A stretch of 64,000 bases of DNA from Pseudoclavibacter sp. AY1H1 (GCF_002931055.1 NZ_PSXX01000004.1:186001-250000); one strand, 5' to 3'; shown: positions 34,075 to 44,263, counted from the first letter of the stretch. Numbers and translations: made by a program. Notes: generated from the letters alone by a model not told the origin.

Positions 34075-35207
34075 GCGGCAACCGCCTTCTGGGCTGGTGC
34101 GGAACTCGCGGGTCCGGTGGGGGTCTTGGCTCGTCGCCGTTTGAAGAAGTCGCGGACGCGCTGCGACTGCAGGAGGCAGACGAGGACGATCACGATCGCC
34201 TTGAACGCGGGCGTGGCTGAGGATGGGATGGAGAGGAACACGACGGTCTTGTCCAGCGTCGCGATGAGCAGGGCGCCGATGACGCTGCCCGTGAGCGAGA
34301 ACTTGCCCCCGGCGAGCGACGTGCCGCCGATGACGACGGCGAGGATCGCATCCATCTCCGACGCCGATCCTGTCTTGGCGACTTCGACCGTCATGACGGT
34401 GGCGGTGCTGAGGATGCCCGCGACGCCAGCGAGGATCGCGCTCGAGATGTAGACGAAGAAGAGCAGCCCGATGGGGCGGATGCCCGCCATGCGGGAGGCC
34501 TTGGGGTTGATGCCGATGGACTCGATCATGAGGCCGAGCGCGGTGCGTCGCACGAGCAGCGCGACGAGGACGACGATGCCGACGGCCAGCAGGAAGATCA
34601 CGGGGAACCCGCCGATCGTGCCGTTGGCGATCCAGCGGAACGAGTCGTTGCTCGCCGACGTGTTCTGGCCGGCGGTGATGACCTTCGCGAGCCCGCGACC
34701 GGCGAGCATCATGATGAGCGTGGTGATGAAGGGCTGCAGGCCGACCACCGAGACGAGGAGTCCGTTGACGGTGCCGAGGAGCGCGCTGATGAGCAGCGCA
34801 AGGCCGATGGCGGTCAGTGCAGAGCCGAAGGAGTTCTGCGCGGACGCCATGAATTCCATCGAGACGGCACCCGCCACGGCCATGACGGAGCCGACGGACA
34901 GGTCGATGCCGCGCGTGGCGATCACGAGGGTCATGCCGACGGCGATCATCATGACGGGTGCGCTTGCGCGGAGGATGTCGATGATGTTGCCGTTGAGGTC
35001 ACCGGTCGCCTGGTTGACCGAGATGCCCAGGTAGCCCGGGTCCTTGAGCAGGTTGATGATGATGAGCAGCACGAGTGCGACGACCGCCCAGATGTAGGGC
35101 TGCCGCAGCGCGCCGCGCACCGGGTGTTCGGTGTCTCGTCGGCGTCGGGGCGGTTCGGCGGGGCCATCGGTGGTCGGTGTGCCGAGCGGGGCCGTGGTCT
35201 GGCTCAT
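34071..35207 (-). CDS. ytfT: CUT2 ABC sugar permease, YtfT-like
   Basis: 378 residues. A cytoplasmic N-terminus of about 30 residues is followed by RbsC-family helices with GMTLVIATRGIDLSVGSVMA and PFITTLIMMLAGRGLAK. It overlaps the ATPase gene upstream and the yjfF-like gene downstream by four bases each, so all three are translationally coupled. Confidence 0.9.
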   Translation of the reverse strand: MSQTTAPLGTPTTDGPAEPPRRRRDTEHPVRGALRQPYIWAVVALVLLIIINLLKDPGYLGISVNQATGDLNGNIIDILRASAPVMMIAVGMTLVIATRGIDLSVGSVMAVAGAVSMEFMASAQNSFGSALTAIGLALLISALLGTVNGLLVSVVGLQPFITTLIMMLAGRGLAKVITAGQNTSASNDSFRWIANGTIGGFPVIFLLAVGIVVLVALLVRRTALGLMIESIGINPKASRMAGIRPIGLLFFVYISSAILAGVAGILSTATVMTVEVAKTGSASEMDAILAVVIGGTSLAGGKFSLTGSVIGALLIATLDKTVVFLSIPSSATPAFKAIVIVLVCLLQSQRVRDFFKRRRAKTPTGPASSAPAQKAVAA

Positions 35208-36793
35208 GCGTGGGCTCCCTCGACGTCAGTGGATGCGGGTGGGGTGGACGGGGTGTCCGGCAGCTGCGCGTCGACTCCGTCGGCGGCGATGGTCTGGACG
35301 ATGAGGTCCGCGGTGACGTCGGGGCCGTTGGCGATCTCCGCGATCTTCCTGTGGTCCTTGAGGACGACGATCCGCTCGCTGAGCCTGACCACCTCGTCGA
35401 GCTCCGACGAGATGAAGATGACCGACATGCCGTCTTCGGCGAGCTGCGCGATGGTCTCCTGGATCTCGGCCTTGGCTCCCACGTCGATGCCGCGGGTCGG
35501 CTCGTCCAGGATGAGCAGCTCGGGCTTCGTGGCGAGCCAGCGCCCGAGGAGCACCTTCTGCTGGTTGCCTCCGGAGAGGTTGCGGATGGCGCGCTCCGGG
35601 TCGGCGGGGCGGACGTTGAGCTCGGTCAGGTACTTGGCGCAGAGCTCGTTCTGCTCTCTTCTGGACAGCGGGCGGGCCCAGCCTCGTCTGGCCTGGACGG
35701 CGAGGATCAGGTTCTCGCGAACGGTGAGGTCGCCCACGATGCCCTCGTCTCGACGGTTCTCGGTCGAGAAGGCGATGTGCTTGCCAAGCGCGGCGGCGGG
35801 CGAATGCACCTCGACAGGCGCTCCGTTCAGGTGTGCCGTTCCGGCGTCTGGCTTGTCTGCCCCGTAGATCAGGCGCCCGAGCTCGGTGCGCCCCGATCCG
35901 AGCAGTCCGGCGAGACCGACGACCTCTCCGCGGTGGACCTCGATGTCGACGGGATCGATGGAGCCTTTTCGGCCGATGCCCTGAGCGCGGTAGAGGGGGA
36001 CGTCGTCGCCGTCGCGAGCGTCGACCCGTCGGTTGGCGCCCAGCGACTCGAGGGTCGAGAACTCCTTGCCGATCATCTTCGAGATGAGATCGCTTCTGCT
36101 GAGCTCGGCGGTGGCGTACTCGCCGACGAACTGGCCGTTGCGGAGCACGGTCAGCCGGTCGCTGATCGCGTACACCTGGTCGAGGAAGTGGGAGACGAAC
36201 AGGATCGCGACCCCCTGCTCGCGAAGCTGGCGGATGACGGCGAAGAGCCCATCCACTTCCTGCGCGTCGAGGCTCGACGTCGGCTCGTCGAGGATGAGGA
36301 CCTTCGATCTGATGACCATCGCTCGGCTGATCGCGACGAGCTGCTGCATCGCGAGCGAGATGCTCGAGAGGGAGCGCTTCGGGTCGAGGTGGTCGAGTCC
36401 GAGTGCCGCGAGTGCGTCGCGCGCTGCCGCGTTCGTCTTGCGCCAGTTGATTCCGAGGGGCCCACGCACTTCGTGCCCGAGCATCACGTTCTCCCCGATG
36501 GAGAGGTTGTCGCAGAGGTTCACCTCTTGATAGACCGTGGAGATGCCAGCGGCTTGGGCGTCTGCCGTGCCCCTGAGCTGCCGCTCCTCGCCGCCGATCA
36601 GGATGGCGCCTGCATCGATCTTGTAGACGCCGGTGAGTGCCTTGATGAGGGTGGACTTCCCCGCGCCGTTCTCGCCCATGAGGGTGTGCACTTCGCCGGG
36701 GAAGAGCCGGAAGTTCACGTCTTGGAGTGCTTTCACTCCGGGGAACTCGATTGAGATGCCGCTCATCTCAACGATTGGCTGGTTCGCTGCCAT
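35204..36793 (-). CDS. ytfR: CUT2 ABC sugar ATPase, two nucleotide-binding domains (YtfR-like)
   Basis: 529 residues with tandem ABC domains. The first has a complete Walker A (GENGAGKST), signature and Walker B (LILDEPTSSLD). The second has the altered P-loop GLLGSGRTE usual in the RbsA/AraG family, with LSGGNQQKV and LILDEPTRGIDVG intact. It energises the two permeases downstream. A 101-bp gap with a hairpin separates it from the binding-protein gene. Confidence 0.93.
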   Translation of the reverse strand: MAANQPIVEMSGISIEFPGVKALQDVNFRLFPGEVHTLMGENGAGKSTLIKALTGVYKIDAGAILIGGEERQLRGTADAQAAGISTVYQEVNLCDNLSIGENVMLGHEVRGPLGINWRKTNAAARDALAALGLDHLDPKRSLSSISLAMQQLVAISRAMVIRSKVLILDEPTSSLDAQEVDGLFAVIRQLREQGVAILFVSHFLDQVYAISDRLTVLRNGQFVGEYATAELSRSDLISKMIGKEFSTLESLGANRRVDARDGDDVPLYRAQGIGRKGSIDPVDIEVHRGEVVGLAGLLGSGRTELGRLIYGADKPDAGTAHLNGAPVEVHSPAAALGKHIAFSTENRRDEGIVGDLTVRENLILAVQARRGWARPLSRREQNELCAKYLTELNVRPADPERAIRNLSGGNQQKVLLGRWLATKPELLILDEPTRGIDVGAKAEIQETIAQLAEDGMSVIFISSELDEVVRLSERIVVLKDHRKIAEIANGPDVTADLIVQTIAADGVDAQLPDTPSTPPASTDVEGAHA

Positions 36794-36852
36794 GATCGCC
36801 TAGCGTTCTGCCGGTGGGCCGGCGTCGAGTGTGTGGGGTGGGTGCGCCCGGT

Positions 36853-36876
36853 GCGCCGCCGAGAGAGCGGCGGCGC
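36853..36876 (-). terminator. Intercistronic hairpin between binding-protein and ATPase genes
   Basis: 9-bp GC arms (36853-36861 and 36868-36876) around AGAGAG. In ABC operons a hairpin at this place commonly attenuates or stabilises the message so that the binding protein is made in excess; here that is an inference. Confidence 0.55.
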
Positions 36877-36894
36877 GCCGGGGCACGAGCGCTG

Positions 36895-37884
36895 TCAGTA
36901 CTTGCGGTCGGGGAGGGCGGTGGTCGCGGCCTCCGGCGAGTCGAAGGTCACGCTCTCGACGACGATGTTCTTCTCGACGCTCTCGCCGGCGACCGCGGAC
37001 TTCACGACGTCGACGGCGACGTCACCGAACAGCGGGTTGTATTCGGCGACGAAGGACAGGCGGCCAGCTGCGAGCGCTTCGAGGGCGGCCTTGGTGCCGT
37101 CGATCGTGATGATCTTCACGTCGGTGCCCGGCTTGAGTCCGGCCTCCTCGACGGCGAGGGCTGCGCCGAGTCCCATCTCGTCGTTCTGTGCGAAGACGAG
37201 CTGCACGTCGTTGCTGTTCGACTTGAGGATCGTCTCGAAGACGCTCTTGGCCTCTTCGGTCGACCAGTTCGCCGACTGGCTCTCGAGCTTCGTCAGCTTC
37301 GAGTCGATGCTCTCGTCCCAGCCCTTGTTGCGGTCGTTGACGACGGAGAGTCCGGGGGGACCTTCGAGGACGACGTAGTTGCCTCCGTCTGCGAACTGCC
37401 CGTTCGCCCACTCGGCTGCGGCTGAGCTGATCCCCACGTTGTCAGGGGCGATGTGGCTCGTGTAGAGGGCTTCGTCGTTCGGCTCGATGCCGCGGTCTAG
37501 GAGGATGACGGGGATCTCGGCTTCCTGGGCTCGTTCGAGGACGCTCTCCCAGCCGGTGGCTTCCGTGGCGGAGAGCAGGATGGCGTCGACGCCCTCGTCG
37601 ATGAACGAGGTGAATGCGGTGATCTGCGAGTTCTGGTCCCCGTTGGTCGCGGGTGCATACTTGAGCTCGAAGCCGTTCTCGGTGGAGAACGAGTCCTGGA
37701 TGTTCTGCTCGTTCGCGGTGCGCCAGCCGCCTTCTGGTCCGACGGCGACGAAGCCGACGGTGATGAGCTCTCCGTCGCTGCCTGCGGCCGTGTCTCCTGA
37801 ACCTCCGGAGCAGGCCGCCATGCTCAGAGTGAGTGCTCCTGCCATCGCGATCCCGGCGATGGTCTTGATCGTTGACTTGTTCAC
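36895..37884 (-). CDS. ytfQ: CUT2 ABC sugar-binding lipoprotein, YtfQ-like
   Basis: 329 residues from a GTG at 37884 preceded by GAGGAG; an ATG 26 codons upstream lacks a ribosome site. Lipoprotein signal ending SMAAC, then a periplasmic-binding-protein fold: VGFVAVGPEGGWRTANEQN, ILLSATEATGWE, VILLDRGIEPND, and VFAQNDEMGLGAA. The GPEGGWR and DRGIEP words are typical of galactofuranose/arabinose-binding YtfQ proteins. First gene of the importer operon, controlled from 37971-37999. Confidence 0.92.
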   Translation of the reverse strand: MNKSTIKTIAGIAMAGALTLSMAACSGGSGDTAAGSDGELITVGFVAVGPEGGWRTANEQNIQDSFSTENGFELKYAPATNGDQNSQITAFTSFIDEGVDAILLSATEATGWESVLERAQEAEIPVILLDRGIEPNDEALYTSHIAPDNVGISSAAAEWANGQFADGGNYVVLEGPPGLSVVNDRNKGWDESIDSKLTKLESQSANWSTEEAKSVFETILKSNSNDVQLVFAQNDEMGLGAALAVEEAGLKPGTDVKIITIDGTKAALEALAAGRLSFVAEYNPLFGDVAVDVVKSAVAGESVEKNIVVESVTFDSPEAATTALPDRKY

Positions 37885-37970
37885 GCTTGTCTCTCCTCGT
37901 TGAGAGCAGTTCACTCGTGCCTGGGCCGTCGTGATGCTGCGCCGTGGGATGCTTCCTCGCATCTGCCGAA

Positions 37971-37999
37971 ATGTTATCGATCACATCCGGGGAGCGCAA
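37971..37999 (-). promoter_or_regulatory. ytfQ promoter with LacI-type operator
   Basis: On the minus strand TTGCGC, a 17-bp spacer and TAACAT form a good promoter. TGTGATCGATAACA overlaps its spacer and -10 (37972-37985), and the adjoining CCGGATG is shared with the araB site at 39128. A repressor bound here would block RNA polymerase. Confidence 0.7.
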
Positions 38000-38059
38000 C
38001 CGCCAATCTCAATCGTTATTCGGGCACCGCCACTCGCTGGCTGTGGGCATAATTGCGGA

Positions 38060-39079
38060 ATGACGAACGGACCTGTGGATGCGATGAAGCCCAAGCGGGC
38101 CGCAAGCGTGTTCGACGTCGCGCGTGCCGCCGGGGTTTCCCACCAGACCGTCTCGAGGGTCCTCAACGACCATTCGAGCGTCCGCCCGGCCACTCGGCAG
38201 AAGGTGCTGGATGCGATGGGCGAGCTCGACTACCGCCCGAACCTCGCCGCGAGGGCACTCTCCTCGAAGCGGAGCCGAACACTGGGGGTCCTCTCGACCG
38301 CGAACGGCGAGTACGGCCCGTCGTCGAGCATCATCGCCATCACGGAAGCCGCGCGCGCACGGGGCTACACGACGATCGTCGAACAGACGGACGGCTTCGA
38401 TGTCGCGTCGATCGAGCAGGCCCTCGGGAACCTGGCGAGCCTCAACGTCGAGGGCATCGTCGCGGTCGCGCCGCAGACCCCCCTCCTCGAGGCGCTGAGC
38501 AGCATGAAGTCGGGCATCCCGTTCGTCACGCTGCAGGCATGGGCCACCGAGGGAGGGGCCGACCTTGCTCAGGATCAGCTCGAGGGCGCCCGCGTGGCGA
38601 CGGCCCACCTGCTCGACCTGGGGCACATCAACGTGGTGCACCTCGCCGGCCCCAGCGATTGGATCGACGCCACCTCCCGCCTCCGGGGCTTCCGTCTCGA
38701 GATGGAGTCGCGGGGCCTGGACGCGCGACACATCGACGCCAGGGACTGGTCCCCCGGCGCTGGCTATCTGGCCGCGGCCCAGATCTTCGAGTCGAACGCG
38801 ACGGCTGTGTTCTGCGCGAACGACCAGACCGCCCTCGGCGTGCTCCACGCGGCGCATGATGCCGGCGTCTCCGTGCCGGACGACCTGAGTGTCGTGGGCT
38901 TCGACGACATCCCGGAGGCCGCGCACTTCTGGCCGCCACTGACCACCGTTCGGCAGCATTTCGCCGCCGCGGGGGCCCAGTGCGTCGCGCGACTCCTCGA
39001 CGGCGACGAGGGCATCCCGAACGTGCTGCCGAAGCTGATCAGCCGCGCCTCGACTCGTCGGATGACCCTCGAGAGCTAG
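38060..39079 (+). CDS. LacI-family regulator of the arabinose locus
   Basis: 339 residues from the ATG at 38060; the Met eight codons later is also possible, and neither has a strong ribosome site. The LacI helix-turn-helix is SVFDVARAAGVSHQTVSRVL with the hinge ALSSKRS. The effector domain has TTIVEQTDG, CANDQTALGVLHAA and the C-terminal dimer region. Placed between two operons that share a TGTGATCGATCACA operator, it is probably their repressor, induced by L-arabinose or an early intermediate. Confidence 0.9.
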   Translation: MTNGPVDAMKPKRAASVFDVARAAGVSHQTVSRVLNDHSSVRPATRQKVLDAMGELDYRPNLAARALSSKRSRTLGVLSTANGEYGPSSSIIAITEAARARGYTTIVEQTDGFDVASIEQALGNLASLNVEGIVAVAPQTPLLEALSSMKSGIPFVTLQAWATEGGADLAQDQLEGARVATAHLLDLGHINVVHLAGPSDWIDATSRLRGFRLEMESRGLDARHIDARDWSPGAGYLAAAQIFESNATAVFCANDQTALGVLHAAHDAGVSVPDDLSVVGFDDIPEAAHFWPPLTTVRQHFAAAGAQCVARLLDGDEGIPNVLPKLISRASTRRMTLES

Positions 39080-39104
39080 CCGGGTCGCGTCCACAACTCT
39101 GGGC

Positions 39105-39141
39105 TTGCGCTCACGGCGTCTGCGTGGTGTGATCGATCACA
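39105..39141 (+). promoter_or_regulatory. araB promoter with perfect LacI-type operator
   Basis: TGTGATCGATCACA at 39128-39141 is a perfect 14-bp palindrome, followed by ATTACATCCGG, and matches the ytfQ site. TTGCGC at 39105-39110 lies 17 bp before a -10-like TGTGAT, the same -35 as the ytfQ promoter. Confidence 0.7.
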
Positions 39142-39174
39142 TTACATCCGGTCGAGCCAAAGGAGACCGCCAGG

Positions 39175-40938
39175 ATGAGTCATTCGACGAACTCGGAATC
39201 GCGCATGCAGGACGCTGATCGCACGAGGGCAGACACCGCGGATCGCTACGTCATCGGCGTCGACTACGGCACCCTCTCCGGCCGGGCGGTCGTCGTCCGG
39301 GTGCGTGACGGCGCCGAGCTCGGCGTCGGCGAGCTGGCATACCCGCACGCCGTGGTCGACGAGCGGCTCCCGGCGACGGGTGAGCAGCTCCCGCCCGAGT
39401 GGGCGTTGCAGGTGCCGAGCGACTACGTCGACGTCCTCAAGGTCGCCGTGCCCGCCGCCATCGCAGACGCTGGCATCGACGCGGCGGATGTCATCGGCAT
39501 CGGCACCGACTTCACGGCCTGCACCATGGTGCCGACGCTCGCCGACGGCACCCCGCTCAACGAGGTCGCCGGCTTCGAGACGCGCCCCCACGCCTACGTG
39601 AAGCTCTGGAAGCACCACGCAGCGCAGCCGCACGCCGACCGCATCAACGACCTCGCCGAGCTGAGAGGTGAGAAGTGGCTGCCCCGGTACGGCGGCCTCA
39701 TCTCGAGCGAATGGGAGTTCGCGAAGGGCCTCCAGCTCCTCGAGGAGGACCCCGAGGTGTACGGCGCGATGGACCACTGGGTGGAGGCGGCCGACTGGAT
39801 CGTCTGGCAGCTCACGGGCACGTACATCCGCAACGCCTGCACCGCCGGCTACAAGGGCATCCTGCAGGACGGCGAGTACCCCAGCCGCGAGTTCCTCGCC
39901 GCCCTCAACCCCGAGTTCGCCGACTTCGCCGAGGCCAAGCTGGCCCACGAGATCGGCCAGCTCGGCGACGCAGCAGGCACGCTCTCGGCGGAAGCCGCGG
40001 CGTGGACGGGACTGCCAGAGGGCATCGCGGTCGCGGTCGGCAACGTCGACGCGCACGTCACCGCCCCTGCTGCGGCCGCGACCGAGCCGGGCCAGATGGT
40101 CGCCATCATGGGCACCTCCACCTGCCACGTCATGAGCTCCGGCACCCTCGCCGAGGTGCCGGGGATGTGCGGGGTCGTGGACGGCGGCATCGTCGCGGGC
40201 CTCTACGGCTACGAGGCCGGCCAGTCGGGCGTCGGCGACATCTTCGCCTGGTACGTCGAGAACCAGGTGCCCGCCCGCTACGAGCGGGCCGCGGCCGAAC
40301 TCGGCATCTCCGTGCACGAGCACCTCACCAACCTCGCGGCAGCGCAGCCCGTCGGGGCGCACGGCCTCATCGCGCTCGACTGGCATAGCGGCAACCGCTC
40401 CGTGCTCGTCGACCACGAGCTCTCCGGCCTGCTCGTCGGTGCGACGCTCGCGACGAAGGCGGAGGACGTCTATCGTGCGCTGCTCGAGTCGACGGCCTTC
40501 GGCACGCGCAAGATCGTCGAGACGTTCAACGCCTCCGGGGTTCCCGTGACGGAGTTCATCGCGGCCGGCGGACTGCTCAAGAACGCGTTCCTCATGCAGA
40601 CCTACAGCGACATCCTCGGCCTGCCGATCTCCACGATCGACAGCGCGCAGGGTCCGGCGCTCGGCTCCGCCATCCACGCGGCGATCGCCGCAGGAGCGTA
40701 CCCGGATGCGCGCGCCGCGGCCGCCGCCATGGGGCGCGTGACCCGAGCCAAGTACGTGCCGAATCCCGAGGCGGTCGCCGCGTACGACGAGCTCTACGCC
40801 GAGTACGACGAGCTCCACGACCACTTCGGGCGGGGCGCGAACCAGGTCATGAAGCGCCTCAAGCGACGCCGCCGCGAGGCGCTCGCCGGCGCATCCGCTG
40901 CCCCGGCCCCGGCAACCCGCGAGGAGGTCAACGCGTGA
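39175..40938 (+). CDS. araB: L-ribulokinase
   Basis: 587-residue FGGY-family kinase phosphorylating L-ribulose at O5. The N-terminal GVDYGTLSGRAVVV, GIGTDFTACTM and the central MGTSTCHVM phosphate-binding motif are typical of AraB. AAAGGAG precedes the start. About 20-30 residues longer than many AraB proteins because of an Ala-rich C-terminal tail. First gene of araBDA, with a GTGA overlap to araD. Confidence 0.96.
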   Translation: MSHSTNSESRMQDADRTRADTADRYVIGVDYGTLSGRAVVVRVRDGAELGVGELAYPHAVVDERLPATGEQLPPEWALQVPSDYVDVLKVAVPAAIADAGIDAADVIGIGTDFTACTMVPTLADGTPLNEVAGFETRPHAYVKLWKHHAAQPHADRINDLAELRGEKWLPRYGGLISSEWEFAKGLQLLEEDPEVYGAMDHWVEAADWIVWQLTGTYIRNACTAGYKGILQDGEYPSREFLAALNPEFADFAEAKLAHEIGQLGDAAGTLSAEAAAWTGLPEGIAVAVGNVDAHVTAPAAAATEPGQMVAIMGTSTCHVMSSGTLAEVPGMCGVVDGGIVAGLYGYEAGQSGVGDIFAWYVENQVPARYERAAAELGISVHEHLTNLAAAQPVGAHGLIALDWHSGNRSVLVDHELSGLLVGATLATKAEDVYRALLESTAFGTRKIVETFNASGVPVTEFIAAGGLLKNAFLMQTYSDILGLPISTIDSAQGPALGSAIHAAIAAGAYPDARAAAAAMGRVTRAKYVPNPEAVAAYDELYAEYDELHDHFGRGANQVMKRLKRRRREALAGASAAPAPATREEVNA

Positions 40939-41669
40939 GCATCCAGACCTCCGGCACCACGCCCGTCATCACGCCTGAAACTCAGACGAGCATCGACAGG
41001 GTCCGCGCCGAGGTCGCCTCGCTGCACGACGAGCTCGTCCGCTACGGACTCGTGGTCTGGACGGGCGGCAACATCTCCGGCCGCGTGCCGGGCACGGAGC
41101 TGTTCGTCATCAAGCCGTCCGGCGTCAGCTACGACGAGCTGAGCGCCGACAACATGATCCTCTGCACCCTCGACGGCGAGGTCGTGCCCGGCACTCCAGG
41201 CTCAGATCGCTCCCCCTCGAGCGATACCGCGGCGCACGCCTACGTGTACCGCAACATGCCAGAGGTGGGCGGGGTCGTGCACACGCACTCCGACTACGCC
41301 GTGGCGTGGGCGGCGCGGGGCGAGCCCATCCCGTGCGTCATCACGGCGATGGCGGATGAGTTCGGCGGGGAGATCCCCGTGGGCCCGTTCGCGATCATCG
41401 GCGACGACTCGATCGGCCGCGGCATCGTCGAGACGCTGCGCGGGCACCGCTCGCGGGCCGTGCTCATGAAGAACCACGGGCCGTTCACGATCGGCAAGGA
41501 CGCCCGCGACGCCGTGAAGGCGGCCGTCATGGTCGAGGACGTCGCCCGCACCGTGCACATCTCCCGGCAGCTCGGCACTCCGAACTCCATCCCCCAGCAG
41601 GCCGTCGACTCGCTGTTCGACCGCTATCAGAACGTCTACGGACAAGACCCGACAGGAGCCCTCAGTTGA
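40935..41669 (+). CDS. araD: L-ribulose-5-phosphate 4-epimerase
   Basis: 244-residue class II aldolase-fold zinc enzyme converting L-ribulose 5-phosphate to D-xylulose 5-phosphate. GNISGRVPG, the zinc-binding [12 protein letters not shown] and KNHGPFTIG are present. A GTG start overlaps the araB stop, and its own stop overlaps the TTG start of araA. The N-terminal 15 residues are a Thr/Pro-rich extension. Confidence 0.95.
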   Translation: MSIQTSGTTPVITPETQTSIDRVRAEVASLHDELVRYGLVVWTGGNISGRVPGTELFVIKPSGVSYDELSADNMILCTLDGEVVPGTPGSDRSPSSDTAAHAYVYRNMPEVGGVVHTHSDYAVAWAARGEPIPCVITAMADEFGGEIPVGPFAIIGDDSIGRGIVETLRGHRSRAVLMKNHGPFTIGKDARDAVKAAVMVEDVARTVHISRQLGTPNSIPQQAVDSLFDRYQNVYGQDPTGALS

Positions 41670-43183
41670 GCGCACTCACCACTTCCTTCGACGCCGCCGA
41701 GATCTGGTTCTTCACCGGCAGCCAGGGCCTCTACGGCGAGGAGACGCTGCGCCAGGTCGCCGAGCAGTCCCAGGCCATCGTCGACACCCTCAACGAGTCG
41801 CCGAACACGCCCGTGAAGATCGTCTGGAAGCCGGTGCTCACCGACTCCGACGCCATCCGCCGTGCGGCCCTCGAGGTCAACTCGAACGACAATGTCATCG
41901 GCATCGTCGCGTGGATGCACACCTTCAGCCCCGCGAAGATGTGGGTCCAGGGCCTCGACACACTCGCGAAGCCGCTCCTGCACCTGCACACGCAGGCCAA
42001 CGTGGAGCTGCCGTGGGCGGACATCGACTTCGACTTCATGAACCTCAACCAGGCGGCGCACGGCGACCGCGAGTTCGGGTACATCCAGACCCGCCTCGGC
42101 ATCCCTCGCAAGACGGTCGTCGGCCACGCGTCGAGCGCGAGCGTGACGCGGCAGATCGACAGCTGGTCGCGCGCCGCGGCCGCCTGGCAGGCCGTGCGCA
42201 CCATGAAGCTCGCCCGCTTCGGCGACAACATGCGCTTCGTCGCCGTCACCGAGGGCGATAAGACGGAGGCCGAGCTGCGCTTCGGCGTGCAGGTCAACAC
42301 GTGGGGCGTCAACGAGCTCGCCGAGGCCGTCGCCGCGGTCGACGACGGGGCGGTGGATGCGCTGGTCGCCGAGTACGAGGAGCTGTACGACGTCGCCCCC
42401 GAGCTGCGGCGCGGCGCCGAGCGCCACCAGTCGCTGCGCGACGGCGCGGCCATCGAGCTCGGCCTGCGCTCCTTCCTCGAGGCCGGCGGCTTCAGCGCGT
42501 TCACGACGAGCTTCGAGGACCTCGGGGCGCTCAAGCAGCTCCCGGGGCTCGCCGTGCAGCGCCTCATGGCCGAGGGCTACGGCTTCGGCGCCGAGGGCGA
42601 CTGGAAGACGGCCATCCTCGTGCGGGCCGCGAACGTCATGGGCGCCGGCCTGCCCGGCGGGGCGAGCCTCATGGAGGACTACACGTACGACCTCACCGAG
42701 GGCAGCGAGCTCATCCTGGGCGCGCACATGCTCGAGGTGAGCCCCTCCCTCACCACCGCCAAGCCGAGCCTCGAGGTGCACCCGCTCGGCATCGGCGGCA
42801 AGGAGGACCCCGTGCGCCTCGTCTTCACCGCCGACCCGGGCCCCGCGGTCGTCGTCGCGCTCAGCGACATGCGCGACCGGTTCCGCCTCGTCGCGAACGT
42901 CGTCGAGGTCGTGGAGCCCACCGCTCCCCTGCCGAAGCTGCCCGTCGGCCGCGCCGTCTGGAAGCCGGAGCCCTCGTTCGAGGTGTCGGCCGCAGCCTGG
43001 CTCACCGCCGGCGCCGCGCACCACACGGTCATGTCGACCGCCGTCGGCATCGACGTGTTCGAGGACTTCGCGACCATCGCGAAGACCGAGCTGCTGCGCA
43101 TCGACGCCGACACCACCCTGCGCGAGTTCAGCAAGGAAGTGCGCTGGAACCAGGCCTACTACCGCCTCGCGCAGGGGCTGTAG
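41666..43183 (+). CDS. araA: L-arabinose isomerase
   Basis: 505 residues from a TTG that overlaps the araD stop (TTGA). Interconverts L-arabinose and L-ribulose. [17 protein letters not shown] at the N-terminus, [20 protein letters not shown] and the metal-site GAEGDWKTA are all family signatures. Last gene of the operon, followed by two hairpins. Confidence 0.97.
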   Translation: MSALTTSFDAAEIWFFTGSQGLYGEETLRQVAEQSQAIVDTLNESPNTPVKIVWKPVLTDSDAIRRAALEVNSNDNVIGIVAWMHTFSPAKMWVQGLDTLAKPLLHLHTQANVELPWADIDFDFMNLNQAAHGDREFGYIQTRLGIPRKTVVGHASSASVTRQIDSWSRAAAAWQAVRTMKLARFGDNMRFVAVTEGDKTEAELRFGVQVNTWGVNELAEAVAAVDDGAVDALVAEYEELYDVAPELRRGAERHQSLRDGAAIELGLRSFLEAGGFSAFTTSFEDLGALKQLPGLAVQRLMAEGYGFGAEGDWKTAILVRAANVMGAGLPGGASLMEDYTYDLTEGSELILGAHMLEVSPSLTTAKPSLEVHPLGIGGKEDPVRLVFTADPGPAVVVALSDMRDRFRLVANVVEVVEPTAPLPKLPVGRAVWKPEPSFEVSAAAWLTAGAAHHTVMSTAVGIDVFEDFATIAKTELLRIDADTTLREFSKEVRWNQAYYRLAQGL

Positions 43184-43205
43184 ACCCGGCGGTTCTCGAC
43201 CGACC

Positions 43206-43299
43206 TCGGTGCCGCCGCGGCTCTTCGCGGCGGCACCGAACGACGACCACGAGGTGGCGCCGCTCTTGTTCGGAGAGGGCCAACGGCGCCACCCCGTGG
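43206..43299. terminator. Two hairpins between araA and the LysR gene
   Basis: First hairpin: perfect 14-bp arms 43206-43219 and 43226-43239 with a 6-nt loop. Second: 16-bp arms with one mismatch, 43247-43262 and 43284-43299. Convergent genes lie on both sides. Confidence 0.75.
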
Positions 43300-43327
43300 C
43301 ACCTCTCCTCGGCATGCCGCGCCGCGG

Positions 43328-44263
43328 TCACACCCGTTGGACCTGGCCCCGCTGCGCGATACTCCGCGCCGCGTCGTGGATCGCCCGCGAGATGGCGTAC
43401 ATCGCCGGCGTGTACTGCCGCCGCGCGAGCGACGCGATCGTGATGGAACGGGACGGCACCTCGTCGCGACCGGCGAAGCGGACCATCCGCACGTCCGGCC
43501 GGTGGTGCGCGATCGCGAGCTCCGGCACCATCGCGATCCCCACACCGGCCGCCACCATCGCCTCGATCTCCTGATAGTCGTGCGCCTCGTAGACGACTCG
43601 CGGCTCGAACCTCGCCGTCGCGCAGGCTCGGAACAGCACCTCCGAGGCAGGATGCCGGTCGTTGCGGATGATCCACTGGGCGGAACGCAGGGACCTCACG
43701 GTCACGTTGTCCTCGATCTCGGAGTCGGCCGCGACCAGGAGCACCGTCCGATCCGTGGCGACCGGCACGAGCGACAGCGACTGCTCGGCCGCCTCCGTCC
43801 AGGCGTAGCTCCACATGAGCGCGAGCTCCACCTCGCTGCTGTGCAGCATCTCGACGAGCCGCGGCCGAAGCGCTGACCGCACCTGCACGGTGATGCTCGG
43901 CTGCGAGTGATGGAAGCTCTTGAGCGCGTCGGAGAGCAGTGACGCGCTCACGGTGGGGAACGAGCCGAGGCGTACGGTGCCGCGCTCGAGGCCTCGAAGC
44001 GCCTCGAGGTCGCCCCTCGCGGCCCGCATCTCTCGCCGGAAGAGTCTCGCGCGCTCGACCAACACGGCCCCCGCCTCCGTCACCTGCACACCCCGGGGGA
44101 GGCGGACGAGGACGGGCTGGCCGATCGACTTCTCGAGCTTGGTGATGCGCTGCGAGGCGGCGGACACCGTCATGTTCGCGCGCTCGGCTCCCGAGGTGAT
44201 GCTGCCAGCATCCACGACGTCCAAGAGCAGGGACAGCGTTGCGGCGTCGAAGAGGTCCGACAT
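43328..44263 (-). CDS. LysR-family transcriptional regulator
   Basis: 311 residues. N-terminal helix-turn-helix (SITSGAERANMTVSAASQRI) and a LysR substrate-binding domain starting near VRLGSFPTVSASLL. Divergent from the PrpF-like gene 101 bp away, in the usual LysR arrangement, so it probably activates the isomerase/transporter pair with their substrate as coinducer. Confidence 0.9.
   Translation of the reverse strand: MSDLFDAATLSLLLDVVDAGSITSGAERANMTVSAASQRITKLEKSIGQPVLVRLPRGVQVTEAGAVLVERARLFRREMRAARGDLEALRGLERGTVRLGSFPTVSASLLSDALKSFHHSQPSITVQVRSALRPRLVEMLHSSEVELALMWSYAWTEAAEQSLSLVPVATDRTVLLVAADSEIEDNVTVRSLRSAQWIIRNDRHPASEVLFRACATARFEPRVVYEAHDYQEIEAMVAAGVGIAMVPELAIAHHRPDVRMVRFAGRDEVPSRSITIASLARRQYTPAMYAISRAIHDAARSIAQRGQVQRV

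Noticed and set aside
31481-34081. An 866-codon open frame on the minus strand
   Set aside because: It lies in a different phase across the M23-like and permease genes, which have clear domains. Its translation is Arg/His/Pro-rich and has no family features, a common shadow effect in GC-rich DNA.
33049-37884. Galactofuranose importer
   Set aside because: The family includes such importers, but the operator shared with araBDA points to L-arabinose.
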